NCBI GenBank assembly: GCA_934692665.1 | Contig: CAKUUG010000018.1 | Span: 1 to 32,980, forward strand | DNA from: an uncultured Candidatus Melainabacteria bacterium | GTDB taxonomy: Bacteria > Cyanobacteriota > Vampirovibrionia > Gastranaerophilales > Gastranaerophilaceae | Direction: 5' to 3' | Length of the DNA stretch: 32,980 bases | Part shown: in pieces, positions 6,224-14,269 of the stretch | Layout of the letters: every line of letters begins with the position of its first letter | Position numbering within the stretch: the stretch's first letter is position 1 | Position numbers and translations under genes: made by a program | Notes under the pieces: generated by a model | The model's database searches: none | Seen by the model: the letters and a program-made list of their open reading frames with translations, nothing else | Told to the model about the DNA's origin: nothing

Positions 6224-8098
6224 ATGTTGAAATTTAAACCGATTAAACTAAGTTCTGCATGTTTAACTTTCTTAAGTTTAACAATGCTTGCTTCTTCGGC
6301 TTTCGGTTATGATGATACAAGGGTTTCTTATTTGGATAGCGTATCAAGTTCATATTTGTATGCTAATCAAAATAACGAAAACGGTACCAATTTTGCTGAT
6401 AGTGGAATAGAAACAACTCTTAGACTTGATGCGAGTACTCCTATAACAAAGTCAAAAGCTGTAATCAATTTGTCATTGAGAGATTCAGATATCAGACAAG
6501 TTCTTCGTATGTTAGCTGATAAAGCTGGCTTGAATATAATATTTGACCAATCTATTGAGGGCAAATTGACACTGGATTTAAATAACATCAATATAAACGA
6601 TGCTTTTTTGGCGATTTTTAAATCTTCGCAATTAACATATACTCTAGAAGGCAATACTTTAACGGTTATGACTCTGGAAGCTGCGAAGGATTTGGGTTAT
6701 GGAAGAAAAAACATGACTGTTCTTCCGATAAAATATGTTAATGCAAACAGTGTTGCTGATTTTTTGAACGAAAATTTATTTAAATCAAATATATTTGGTT
6801 TATCGCATAGAGCAATAGTTACATCAAATCCTGCAACTAACCAAATTGTTGTTTTTGGTTCAACAGAAGATGTTACTGCAATTAAAAGAGTTTTACCTGT
6901 ATTGGATGTAAAACCACAAGTAAACACTTTTACAGTAAATCATACTACTCCAAAAGAAATGGCTCAATTAATATGTGATACATTCTTTTCTTTAAAGAAA
7001 AATTCTGAAGAATTGCAAGATGATGACAGTGATGATGATGACAAAATCTCGCTTGGTGGCGGAAAACTGGCATGTCGTGATAACTACGGCGTAGATACAG
7101 AAGCGGCAAGTAGTTCAGATGCTACATCTGCTGTAACAAGCCCAGGTGATGCGAGCTTAAAAGCATTCTCGGTTGCACCTCTTACGGTTTCTTACTTCCC
7201 TTCTTTAGGAAAGATTTCAATATTGGGTGGTTCTTATGAACAAGTTCAAACTATAAAAGAATTCATAAAAGAACATGATAAAAAACAACTTATGGCATAT
7301 ATAGAGTTGTCCGTAATTGAATTGAACGAAGCCGGTTCTAAAGACTTTAATAATGCTTGGAACTTGTGGACACCGTTTATTTCTTTAGGTTTTGGTGCTT
7401 CCGGTTTTAATATAGGTTCTGAATCAAACCCATTCTTCTTATGGGGTAAAAAATACACAGACCAAAGACAAACAGGAACGGTTGATGGCCCTGATGTAAG
7501 TGACCTTCCATACTACTTTAGAGGTTCAAGCTCTCGTGCGTTATTGTACACATTGAACTACATTATTGAAAACAGCAATGGTAGAACATTGACAAATCCA
7601 AAAATAATGGTAGCAAACGGTAAAAAATCAACAATAGACATGACTTCTGACTATGTAAAATCAGTTACTTCGCAAGTGTTGGATAGTTCAAACGGTATGG
7701 TAAACGGTACTCAAAAAACATACAACATTGGCGATGACGAAGGTTTGTTAATCGAAGTACTGCCTTTCATTTCTCCTGATGGATATGTTTCATTGAATAT
7801 CACTCCAGAGTTTTCAACAATCAAAACACAAGCGCAAGAATATACTTTATTGCAAAGAAGAGACTTGTCATTAAAGAATATTAGAATAAAAGATGGAGAA
7901 ACTTTAGTTCTTGCCGGATTAATAAAAGAAAACGAATCTCAAAAAGCAGTAAAAATGCCAATTTTGTCTGATTTGCCTTTTATTGGATCATTCTTTAGAC
8001 AAAGTCAAAACAAGAAATCAAGAGAAGAATTAGTTATCGTGGTTACACCTCATATAATCAAAGACCGCAGCGATGACAAAAATATTTACGACCTATAA
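6224..8098 (+). CDS. pilQ: Secretin (type IV pilus / type II secretion outer-membrane channel)
   Basis: With the ATG at 6224 this is a 624-residue secretin with a clean signal peptide (MLKFKPIK, hydrophobic core, ASSAFG cleavage region). GGGGGA at 6209-6214 supports this start; another ATG at 6191 would add 11 residues and overlap the previous gene. Domains: N0/STN at about 80-150 (VINLSLRDSDIRQVLRMLAD), N1-type domain at about 160-235, a second N-domain broken by an acidic and Ser/Ala-rich insert (about 262-320, DDDSDDDDK), and the secretin barrel at about 355-620 with the VLAGLIKE, LPFIGSFFR and ELVIVVTPHII elements. It forms the outer-membrane gate for pili or exported proteins. No lipobox or AMIN domain is seen. 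PilQ versus GspD cannot be separated firmly. Confidence 0.92.
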   Translation: MLKFKPIKLSSACLTFLSLTMLASSAFGYDDTRVSYLDSVSSSYLYANQNNENGTNFADSGIETTLRLDASTPITKSKAVINLSLRDSDIRQVLRMLADKAGLNIIFDQSIEGKLTLDLNNININDAFLAIFKSSQLTYTLEGNTLTVMTLEAAKDLGYGRKNMTVLPIKYVNANSVADFLNENLFKSNIFGLSHRAIVTSNPATNQIVVFGSTEDVTAIKRVLPVLDVKPQVNTFTVNHTTPKEMAQLICDTFFSLKKNSEELQDDDSDDDDKISLGGGKLACRDNYGVDTEAASSSDATSAVTSPGDASLKAFSVAPLTVSYFPSLGKISILGGSYEQVQTIKEFIKEHDKKQLMAYIELSVIELNEAGSKDFNNAWNLWTPFISLGFGASGFNIGSESNPFFLWGKKYTDQRQTGTVDGPDVSDLPYYFRGSSSRALLYTLNYIIENSNGRTLTNPKIMVANGKKSTIDMTSDYVKSVTSQVLDSSNGMVNGTQKTYNIGDDEGLLIEVLPFISPDGYVSLNITPEFSTIKTQAQEYTLLQRRDLSLKNIRIKDGETLVLAGLIKENESQKAVKMPILSDLPFIGSFFRQSQNKKSREELVIVVTPHIIKDRSDDKNIYDL

Positions 8099-8120
8099 TC
8101 CCGTGTAAGAAGGCAAAAGT

Positions 8121-10499
8121 ATGAGCAACATTCCCGTAGTGCAGCAGTTAATAAGAAACATAAATTTTGAACTGGCAGATAAATTTGAATTATCGGTGGC
8201 GAAAGAACTTTCTTTCGTCCCGATTGATATTCAAAATAATGTTTTGTTTGTAGTTATCCATGCTGCATCCGGTGAAACATCTAATGAAAAGGCTTCTGAC
8301 GGCGATTCAAAATTATCCGGAAAAGACAGAATAAAACAATATATCAAAACTGTTATACCAAATGAAATCCAATTTATTTGTTTGGCAAAAGATGGTTTTA
8401 ATACCTTATTTGACGTTTTTTTGAAAAAATACGTTGAAAAATATGGAGGCAGTTTGCCACAAGATGAAACAGAAGATTCTGATTTGTCTGATGATAGTTC
8501 TGATATTTCACTTAATATTGATGATGATGAATTAAACATTGGAGATGAAGAAGATGATGATAGCGATATATTGATCGATGAGGATGATGACGATAGCGAT
8601 TCTGACTCCGATGTTGATACTGTTTCATTATCTAGTAAAGTTGCAAGTGATGAAATTGATGATATTTTTGAACAAGCAAAGAAGAAAGCTGATGAAAATC
8701 GTGCCGAAAAAACAAATATGACAGATGATGGTGATGGAGTCGCAACTGCTGATGTTACTAAAGTCAAAGCTCCGGAAACCAAACGTCTTGGTCAAATTTT
8801 GATAGAAGAAAAATTAATTACTCCTGATCAATTGGAAGTTGCTCTTGCAGAATCAAAGGTCCAAAAAATACCTCTTGGTTCTATCTTGGTTAAATTGGGC
8901 TATGTTACGATAAAAGACTTAAAAGAAGCACTAGGTGCTCAAATGGGTCTAAAATATGCAACTACACAACAATTAAAAGCACTTCCTACGGCAATTTCTG
9001 TTTTGCCTGAAGATTTTGTCAAAATCAACAAAGTAATTCCATTAAGTATGACCGATAAATCTCTTGTTGTCGGTATGGTCAATCCAAATGATACAAAAGT
9101 AATAAATGAAATAGTTTATCAAACAGGCTTGAAGCCGACTGTAATGTTGGTTACACATTTAGAGTTTGAAAATTTTATAAATACTTATTATAACACTGCT
9201 GAATCTGATACAGAAGAATTGATTCAAAAACTGGACGAAGACGACGAAGTTGAAGGAAATAAAAACGAACTTTGGGAGCAAGTTGAACAAGAAGTTCAAG
9301 ATTCAGATGGTGCAGTTTCTCAATTGGCAAACAAAATTATATCTTTAGCAATAGATAGACGTGCATCAGATATTCACATTGAACCCATGTCTGTTGGATA
9401 TAGAGTTAGATTCAGAATAGATGGTTCTTTGGTTGAAGCACTTAAAATTCCTGCAAAAATTGATAGTGCTTTGATTTCCCGTTTTAAAGTATTGTCAAAA
9501 ATGAACATTGCAGAGCACAGACGTTGCCAAGATGGTTCATTTACTATGAAATACAAAAACAAAGCACAAGATTTTCGTGTAAATACACTCCCTGTTGCCG
9601 GACGTGAAAAGATGGTAATTCGTGTCCTTGCTCCGCAAATGAGTGCAAAACAAGCAAAAGCCAGCACAATTGAAATCGTTGGTGCTTCTGAAGATGATAT
9701 CAAAAAAATTCGATACTTGGTTTCTGCACCAAATGGTATTGTATTGACTTCAGGTCCTACAGGTTCAGGTAAAACGACTACATTGTATGCTCTTTTACGC
9801 TATATGAACACAGATGATGTGAATATCACTACAATCGAAGATCCGGTCGAAATTAAGCTAGAAGGTATTAACCAATCTGCAATCAATACAAAAGCCGGTA
9901 TTACTTTTGCAAATTCTTTGCGTGCGATATTAAGACAAGACCCTGATGTTATATTAATAGGTGAAATTCGTGACTATGAAACATTGGAAGTCGCAATTTC
10001 CGCTTCTTTGACCGGTCACCTTGTTTTATCTACAATCCACACAAATTCAGCTGCAGCAACGGTTACAAGATTGATTGAAATGGGTGCAAAAGATTATCTT
10101 GTTTCTTCTACAGTATCGGGTATTATAGCTCAAAGACTTGTTAAAAAACTTTGTCCGAATTGCAAAGAAGAATACTATCCAACGGTCGAAGAAGCAAAGA
10201 AAATATTAACCGATCCTGTTGAAATACAAAAAATGACACAAACTAAAATCTATAGACCTCATGGCTGCCCAAATTGCAAAAACACAGGCTATCTTGGTCG
10301 ATTAGCGGTTTTGGAAATATTAGTTATCAATAATGAAATCAAAAAAATGATTGCTCAAAGAGCACATGATATCGAAATAGAAGACTATGCAATCAGTCAA
10401 GGTATGAAAACATTGCGTATGTCTTGTTTAAGACATATATTAGAAGGCAATACAACAATAGATGAACAGGTTAGAATCTTAGGTTTAGCGGGCGAATAA
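8121..10499 (+). CDS. pilB: PilB/GspE-type assembly ATPase with MshEN domain and acidic linker
   Basis: This 792-residue secretion ATPase is longer than the usual 500-570. The core carries Walker A GPTGSGKTT (545-553), Asp box, Walker B VILIGEIRD and His box GHLVLSTIHTNSAAA. A tetracysteine zinc site CPNCK/CPNCK is at C678, C681, C716 and C719. N-terminal to the core is a full MshEN/GspE-N domain starting at RLGQILIEEKLITPDQL (about 220-330). The extra N-terminus (1-105) looks like a second, partial GspE-N module, joined by an extremely Asp/Ser-rich linker (about 112-170). It powers pilin addition from the cytoplasmic face of the PilC platform. PilT is not present in the window, so retraction is not supported here. 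Confidence 0.94.
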   Translation: MSNIPVVQQLIRNINFELADKFELSVAKELSFVPIDIQNNVLFVVIHAASGETSNEKASDGDSKLSGKDRIKQYIKTVIPNEIQFICLAKDGFNTLFDVFLKKYVEKYGGSLPQDETEDSDLSDDSSDISLNIDDDELNIGDEEDDDSDILIDEDDDDSDSDSDVDTVSLSSKVASDEIDDIFEQAKKKADENRAEKTNMTDDGDGVATADVTKVKAPETKRLGQILIEEKLITPDQLEVALAESKVQKIPLGSILVKLGYVTIKDLKEALGAQMGLKYATTQQLKALPTAISVLPEDFVKINKVIPLSMTDKSLVVGMVNPNDTKVINEIVYQTGLKPTVMLVTHLEFENFINTYYNTAESDTEELIQKLDEDDEVEGNKNELWEQVEQEVQDSDGAVSQLANKIISLAIDRRASDIHIEPMSVGYRVRFRIDGSLVEALKIPAKIDSALISRFKVLSKMNIAEHRRCQDGSFTMKYKNKAQDFRVNTLPVAGREKMVIRVLAPQMSAKQAKASTIEIVGASEDDIKKIRYLVSAPNGIVLTSGPTGSGKTTTLYALLRYMNTDDVNITTIEDPVEIKLEGINQSAINTKAGITFANSLRAILRQDPDVILIGEIRDYETLEVAISASLTGHLVLSTIHTNSAAATVTRLIEMGAKDYLVSSTVSGIIAQRLVKKLCPNCKEEYYPTVEEAKKILTDPVEIQKMTQTKIYRPHGCPNCKNTGYLGRLAVLEILVINNEIKKMIAQRAHDIEIEDYAISQGMKTLRMSCLRHILEGNTTIDEQVRILGLAGE

Positions 10500-10501
10500 T
10501 A

Positions 10502-11710
10502 ATGGGAATATTCAACTATAAAGCATTAAAAGACAAGACGAAAAGTGTTTCGGGCAGGATAGAAGCCGAAACAGCTCTTGAAGCTAGAAAAAAAATCAAA
10601 GAAATGGGTCTCATTCCGACACTTGTTGAAGAAGTTATTGATAAAACAAAAAAACCGAAAGATAAAATTGCAAAAGTGTCTTCTCTTAGTTTGAGAGAAA
10701 AAATTGATTTTACATCTACTTTAGAAATATTAACTTCAACAGGTATTCCGATTATTGAAGCGTTGATGTTTATTGAACAAAATTCTGATTCTGTAAAAAT
10801 TAGAACTATAACTTCTGATTTTAGAAAGAAAATCATTGGCGGTACTACTCTCGGGGAAACTCTTGAAAAATACAGAGATATTTTCGGAAGAGTTTACATT
10901 GGTTTGGTAAAAGCCGGAGAAGATTCAGGGGAGTTGGACAAGACACTGCTTAGAATGTTGGAGCTATTGAAAAAACAAGACGACGTAAAAGGAAAAGTAA
11001 TAGGTGCTCTTATATATCCTGCGGTTGTTGTTTTGCTTGCAGTGATTGCTGTTATTGTAATGTTAGTGTTTGTATTTCCGGCATTTGAAGAAATGTTCAA
11101 CAACATGGGAAAACCCCTTCCTCCTATTACAAGAGCTTGTATGAGTGCAGGTTTGTTTATGAAAAACTATTGGTTTATTTTGATATTTGCAGTTACTGCT
11201 TTTGTATTTTTTGCTTCTTGGGCATATAAACAGCCAAAAATCAGAAGAGAAATAGATAAATTCGTTTTAAGAATTCCTGTTTTATCTGAAATGTTGAAGT
11301 TTTCAAATTTTTCAAACTTTATTGCAGTATTACAAGTATCTTACGAAGCAGGTATTCCGATTGTTGACTGTTTGTCTTTAGCAAATCTTACAATGGATAA
11401 TTTTTTGTTAAAAAATGCAATCAGACAAGTTGCAAACAAGGTTCAACAAGGTACCCACCTTTCTGTTGCACTAAAATCAGTGCAAGAAGTTCCAACCATG
11501 ATGACGTTTATGATTGCAACCGGTGAACAATCAGGTCGTTTGGGTGATTCTTTGTATCACTGTGTAAACTATATTGATAAAAAGCTCGATTCAGTAATTG
11601 ATGCATTTATGAAGATGATTGAACCGACTTTGATGATTGGGATAGGTATTTTGGTTGGTACATTAGGTTTGGCGTTGTATTTGCCTTTGTTCCAAAGTTA
11701 TCAAATATAA
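10502..11710 (+). CDS. pilC: PilC/GspF-type inner-membrane platform protein
   Basis: A 402-residue PilC/GspF protein starting 2 nt after the ATPase stop. It has the N-terminal YKALKDKTKSVSGRIEA opening, two tandem T2SSF repeats (about 70-192 and 272-394) with the LxxxGIPIxEAL-type helices in each, and three membrane helices (about 172-195, 220-242 and a final one near 375-400). A conserved TGEQSGRLGDSL segment is in the second repeat and AGEDSGELDKTL in the first. It anchors the assembly ATPase and conducts its motion to the pilin pool. It is the last gene of the operon, followed 10 nt later by a strong terminator. No pilin or prepilin peptidase is present in the window. Confidence 0.95.
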   Translation: MGIFNYKALKDKTKSVSGRIEAETALEARKKIKEMGLIPTLVEEVIDKTKKPKDKIAKVSSLSLREKIDFTSTLEILTSTGIPIIEALMFIEQNSDSVKIRTITSDFRKKIIGGTTLGETLEKYRDIFGRVYIGLVKAGEDSGELDKTLLRMLELLKKQDDVKGKVIGALIYPAVVVLLAVIAVIVMLVFVFPAFEEMFNNMGKPLPPITRACMSAGLFMKNYWFILIFAVTAFVFFASWAYKQPKIRREIDKFVLRIPVLSEMLKFSNFSNFIAVLQVSYEAGIPIVDCLSLANLTMDNFLLKNAIRQVANKVQQGTHLSVALKSVQEVPTMMTFMIATGEQSGRLGDSLYHCVNYIDKKLDSVIDAFMKMIEPTLMIGIGILVGTLGLALYLPLFQSYQI

Positions 11711-11715
11711 AAATT

Positions 11716-11740
11716 AAAAACCGCCTGTTGGCGGTTTTTT
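11716..11740. terminator. Bidirectional terminator between pilC and the small minus-strand gene
   Basis: AAAAACCGCC, loop TGTT, GGCGGTTTTTT. The GC stem (11721-11725 with 11730-11734) is flanked by A-run and T-run, so it works in both directions. It ends the pilus operon and the convergent 65-residue gene, whose stop codon lies in the T-run. Confidence 0.93.
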
Positions 11741-11936
11741 ATCCTCTTTTTACAACTGTACTAATGGGTTCACCGTAGCTATCAAAGTGTCCTGAGGTTT
11801 CTTCGATAGTGTAGGTGATTGTAGAATCTTTTTCTTTTAATTCGTTTGCAAGTTTTATTGCATCATTAATGTTGGAAAACTCTCCCATTAAATCAGGGTT
11901 ATATTTGCCTTGTTTTTTTACAAATACGTTATACAT
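11739..11936 (-). CDS. Small hypothetical protein, 65 residues
   Basis: A compact protein opening MYNVFVKKQGKYNPDL, with alternating strand and helix character (FSNINDAIKLANELKEK then STITYTIEE). It resembles small ferredoxin-fold or dodecin-like modules in size only; I do not recognise a family. The coding call rests on a near-perfect Shine-Dalgarno AAGGAGGAAATT directly before ATG and on a bidirectional terminator at its end. It is convergent with pilC and divergent from the oxidoreductase operon. The strong ribosome site suggests high expression. A hairpin with a minus-strand T-run (11992-12021) lies about 60 nt upstream and might be an attenuator in its leader. Confidence 0.78.
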   Translation of the reverse strand: MYNVFVKKQGKYNPDLMGEFSNINDAIKLANELKEKDSTITYTIEETSGHFDSYGEPISTVVKRG

Positions 11937-11991
11937 AATTTCCTCCTTTTATTTTTATATTATCTCAAAAAATAAAAAAATAAATAATATA

Positions 11992-12021
11992 ACAAAAACC
12001 CTTAGGTTAATCCTAAGGGTT
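11992..12021 (-). terminator. Hairpin with minus-strand T-run: terminator, attenuator or operator
   Basis: On the minus strand AACCCTTAGG, loop ATTAA, CCTAAGGGTT is a perfect 10-bp stem followed by TTTGTT. No minus-strand gene is seen on its upstream side, so it either ends an unannotated short RNA or forms an attenuator in the leader of the 65-residue gene. The inner TTAGG/CCTAA halves recall the DtxR-type sites near 1529, but their spacing is one base different, so the operator reading is weak. Confidence 0.5.
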
Positions 12022-12055
12022 GAAAATCGTTTTACTTGACTCTCGTGTAGAAAAG

Positions 12056-12076
12056 GTTAGTGTGTAGTTAGTGTGT
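12056..12076 (+). repeat. Direct repeat GTTAGTGTGT, two copies
   Basis: GTTAGTGTGT occurs at 12056-12065 and 12067-12076, a period of 11 nt, about one DNA turn. A TTGACT box lies at 12036-12041 and TATAAT at 12079-12084. This layout looks like an activator or repressor site near a promoter for the oxidoreductase operon, but the two boxes are too far apart to be one promoter. Confidence 0.4.
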
Positions 12077-12222
12077 TTTATAATTTGTTCATTTATGTCT
12101 TACATATATATAAAGTATATTTGTTTTATAAAATTGCTTAATCAATTATTTTCTGTTACAAAACTTAATATAATCTTTTTAATTATTTAATTTCTTTTTT
12201 TTATTTTTGTGCGAAAATAAAC

Positions 12223-12234
12223 ATAACTAGTTAT
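12223..12234. promoter_or_regulatory. 12-bp perfect palindrome before the oxidoreductase operon
   Basis: ATAACTAGTTAT is a perfect palindrome ending 2 nt before the AGGGGAAG ribosome site of the ferredoxin gene. It is well placed for an operator. AT-rich palindromes of this size are not rare, so support is moderate. Confidence 0.35.
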
Positions 12235-12247
12235 TTAGGGGAAGAAT

Positions 12248-12460
12248 ATGTCATATATTGAGATTGATACTTCAAAATGTAAGTCTTGTTATTTGTGCAT
12301 TGATGTTTGTCCTAAAAAACTAATTAAAAAAAGTAGCACTATAGGTAAAACAGGCGAGGCTGTTGTAGAATTTTCGGATAATCAAAACGAGTGTTTAGCG
12401 TGCAAACAGTGTGCGATGATATGTCCGGACTTAGCAATAGCTAATATTTATAAAGAATGA
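12248..12460 (+). CDS. 2-oxoacid:ferredoxin oxidoreductase, ferredoxin (delta) subunit
   Basis: A 70-residue bacterial-type ferredoxin with two four-cysteine sets: C11, C14, C17, C21 and C49, C52, C55, C59, each ending in Cys-Pro, so it should hold two [4Fe-4S] clusters. It carries electrons from the thiamine site of the oxidoreductase to an external ferredoxin. AGGGGAAG lies 3-4 nt before the start. It is the first gene of the order delta-alpha-beta-gamma, the same order as the oorDABC genes of epsilon-proteobacteria. Its ATGA stop/start overlap with the next gene shows coupling. Confidence 0.93.
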   Translation: MSYIEIDTSKCKSCYLCIDVCPKKLIKKSSTIGKTGEAVVEFSDNQNECLACKQCAMICPDLAIANIYKE

Positions 12461-13530
12461 GCGAAAAACAATTACTAAAAGGAAATATTGCAATTGCAAA
12501 AGCTGCCGTAAAAGCCGGTATGAGCTGTTATTTTGGCTATCCTATTACGCCTCAAACCGAAATCGGCGAGTATTTAAGTGGGGTCATGCAAGAAAAAGAC
12601 CTTGCTTACGTTTGTGCGGAGTCTGAAATTGGTGCAATAAATATGGCGCTTGGTGCAGCGTCTACCGGTGCAAAAGTTATGGTTTCAAGTTCTTCTTGTG
12701 CAATTGCTCTTATGCAAGAAGCTCTTTCTTATGCATGTTGTGATGAATTGCCTTTTGTACTTGTGAATGTTATGCGTGCAGGTCCCGGACAAGGTTATAT
12801 ATACCCTTCTCAAGGTGATTATAACCAAACAACAGTTGGTGGTGGTAATGGCGATTACAAAATAATCTCTCTTGCTCCGATGAATGTTCAAGAATGTATT
12901 GAAATGACATATAAATCTTTCTATTTGTCACAAAAATACAGAAATCCTGTAATTTTGCTGTTGGATGGCCTATTGGGGCAAATGGCAGAAGCGGTTGAGT
13001 TGGGTAAAAATTCATTTCCTGAAGTTGATACTTCATCTTGGAACTTAGATGGCAAAAAAAATCGCCAAAGTCGAGAAATTCACTCTCTTGAACCTGAACA
13101 AAATATTTTAAACAAACACATATTAAACCTAAATAAAAAATACAAACTTATTGAAGAATCTGAAGTTGATTTTGAAGAGTATTTGTGTGAGGATGCCGAA
13201 TTTTTACTTACGGCTTTTGGTTCTTTGGCTCGTCATGCTAAAGCTGTATGCAATTTTTACCGTGAAAAGGGATTAAAATTTGGACTTTTTAGGCCAAAAA
13301 CCCTTTTCCCTTTTCCATACAAAAGGCTAAGTCAATTATCCAAAAAAGTTAAATGCGTAATTGATGTCGAAATGAATTTGGGTCAAATGTTAAAAGACGT
13401 CAGATTGGCTGTCGGCAGTAACGCTTCAATCTCTTTTATCGGAAAACCGGTCGGTGATTGGCTAAAAAGAGACGAAATTGTTTTTGGAATAGACAATATT
13501 ATCAAGGAGCAATATGCTGGTATACACTAA
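12457..13530 (+). CDS. vorB: 2-oxoacid:ferredoxin oxidoreductase alpha subunit (VorB/KorA type)
   Basis: This 357-residue subunit opens with KGNIAIAKAAVKAGMSCYFGYPITPQTEIGEY, the signature of the pyruvate-flavodoxin oxidoreductase alpha domain. The segments GPGQGYIYPSQGDYNQ, GGGNGDYKIISLAP and KYRNPVILLLDGLLGQM are those of the VorB (3-methyl-2-oxobutanoate) group as I know it, rather than of pyruvate enzymes. 2-oxoglutarate (Kor) remains possible because the two groups are close. With the beta subunit it oxidatively decarboxylates a 2-oxoacid with CoA to an acyl-CoA, reducing ferredoxin. The enzyme is oxygen-sensitive in general, which fits an anaerobe. It overlaps the ferredoxin gene by 4 nt and the beta gene by 17 nt. 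Confidence 0.9.
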   Translation: MSEKQLLKGNIAIAKAAVKAGMSCYFGYPITPQTEIGEYLSGVMQEKDLAYVCAESEIGAINMALGAASTGAKVMVSSSSCAIALMQEALSYACCDELPFVLVNVMRAGPGQGYIYPSQGDYNQTTVGGGNGDYKIISLAPMNVQECIEMTYKSFYLSQKYRNPVILLLDGLLGQMAEAVELGKNSFPEVDTSSWNLDGKKNRQSREIHSLEPEQNILNKHILNLNKKYKLIEESEVDFEEYLCEDAEFLLTAFGSLARHAKAVCNFYREKGLKFGLFRPKTLFPFPYKRLSQLSKKVKCVIDVEMNLGQMLKDVRLAVGSNASISFIGKPVGDWLKRDEIVFGIDNIIKEQYAGIH

Positions 13531-14269
13531 ACCTAAATCAATAAAAGAAAATTCAAGCTTTACTTTTTGTGCCGGTTGCGACCATGGTGTTGTTGTAAAA
13601 TTGGTGGCAGAAGTTATTGATGAACTAAATATGCAAGAAAAAACAGTCGCTGTTGCTTCTTCAGGATGTTCGGTTCTGCTGTATGATTTTTTGGATGTAG
13701 ATTGCTTGGAGGCTCCCCATGGTAGAGCCTGTGCTGTTGCAACAGGAATAAAAAGAGCTTTTTTGGCTGCGAAAAAAGATAGATTTGTATTTACATATCA
13801 AGGTGACGGCGATTTTGCTTCTATCGGATTGGGCGAATCTTTGCACAGTGCCTTAAGAGGGGAAAATATCAGCGTAATTTGTATAAATAACACAAATTAT
13901 GGAATGACAGGCGGACAATTAGGCCCGACAACCGTAATGGGCCAAAAGACAACCACTTCGCCTACAGGTAGAAATGTAAAATACCATGGTTATCCGATAA
14001 AAGCAGCAGAACACATTGCGTTGTGCGATGGAGTGTCTTTTAGTGCAAGAGTGAGCGTTCATGATATAAAAAATATAATAAATGCAAAAAACTGCATCAA
14101 AAAAGCATTTCAAAATCAAATAAACGGATTAGGATATAGTTATGTAGAGGTTTTGTCGACTTGTCCTACAAATTGGAAATTATCTCCTGCCGAATCTCAC
14201 AAAAGAATTGAAGAAGAACTGTCAAAAATTTATCCGCTAAAAATATTTAAGGATGTAACAAATGATTAA
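13514..14269 (+). CDS. vorA: 2-oxoacid:ferredoxin oxidoreductase beta subunit, TPP-binding (VorA/KorB type)
   Basis: A 251-residue subunit with the thiamine diphosphate motif GDGD...NNTNYGMTGGQ (about residues 97-135), where GDG and the distal NN bind the Mg-pyrophosphate. The N-terminal FCAGCDHG and the EAPHGRACAVATGIKRA segment are typical of the KorB/VorA group. It holds the catalytic site where the 2-oxoacid is decarboxylated. The start at 13514 lies inside the 3' end of the alpha gene and has a strong AAGGAG 4 nt upstream, so the 17-nt overlap is real. Its stop overlaps the gamma start by 8 nt. Confidence 0.92.
   Translation: MLVYTKPKSIKENSSFTFCAGCDHGVVVKLVAEVIDELNMQEKTVAVASSGCSVLLYDFLDVDCLEAPHGRACAVATGIKRAFLAAKKDRFVFTYQGDGDFASIGLGESLHSALRGENISVICINNTNYGMTGGQLGPTTVMGQKTTTSPTGRNVKYHGYPIKAAEHIALCDGVSFSARVSVHDIKNIINAKNCIKKAFQNQINGLGYSYVEVLSTCPTNWKLSPAESHKRIEEELSKIYPLKIFKDVTND

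Larger units (their letters stand above)
11937..12247. other. Divergent intergenic region with several symmetrical sites
   Basis: This 311-nt gap between the small minus-strand gene and the oxidoreductase operon contains no gene I can support. It holds a perfect 10-bp hairpin (11997-12021), an 11-nt-spaced direct repeat (12056-12076) and a 12-bp palindrome (12223-12234). The middle (12085-12220) is plain AT-rich sequence in which no promoter stands out clearly. Confidence 0.5.

Noticed and set aside
8231..8782. Minus-strand Ser-rich open frame of 183 codons
   Set aside because: It is the mirror of the Asp/Ser-rich linker of the ATPase; repetitive acidic codons keep the opposite frame open.
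11997..12021. A third DtxR-type operator
   Set aside because: TTAGG and CCTAA halves are present, but the 5-nt centre gives a different spacing from the pair at 1529-1574, and the T-run makes a terminator the simpler reading.
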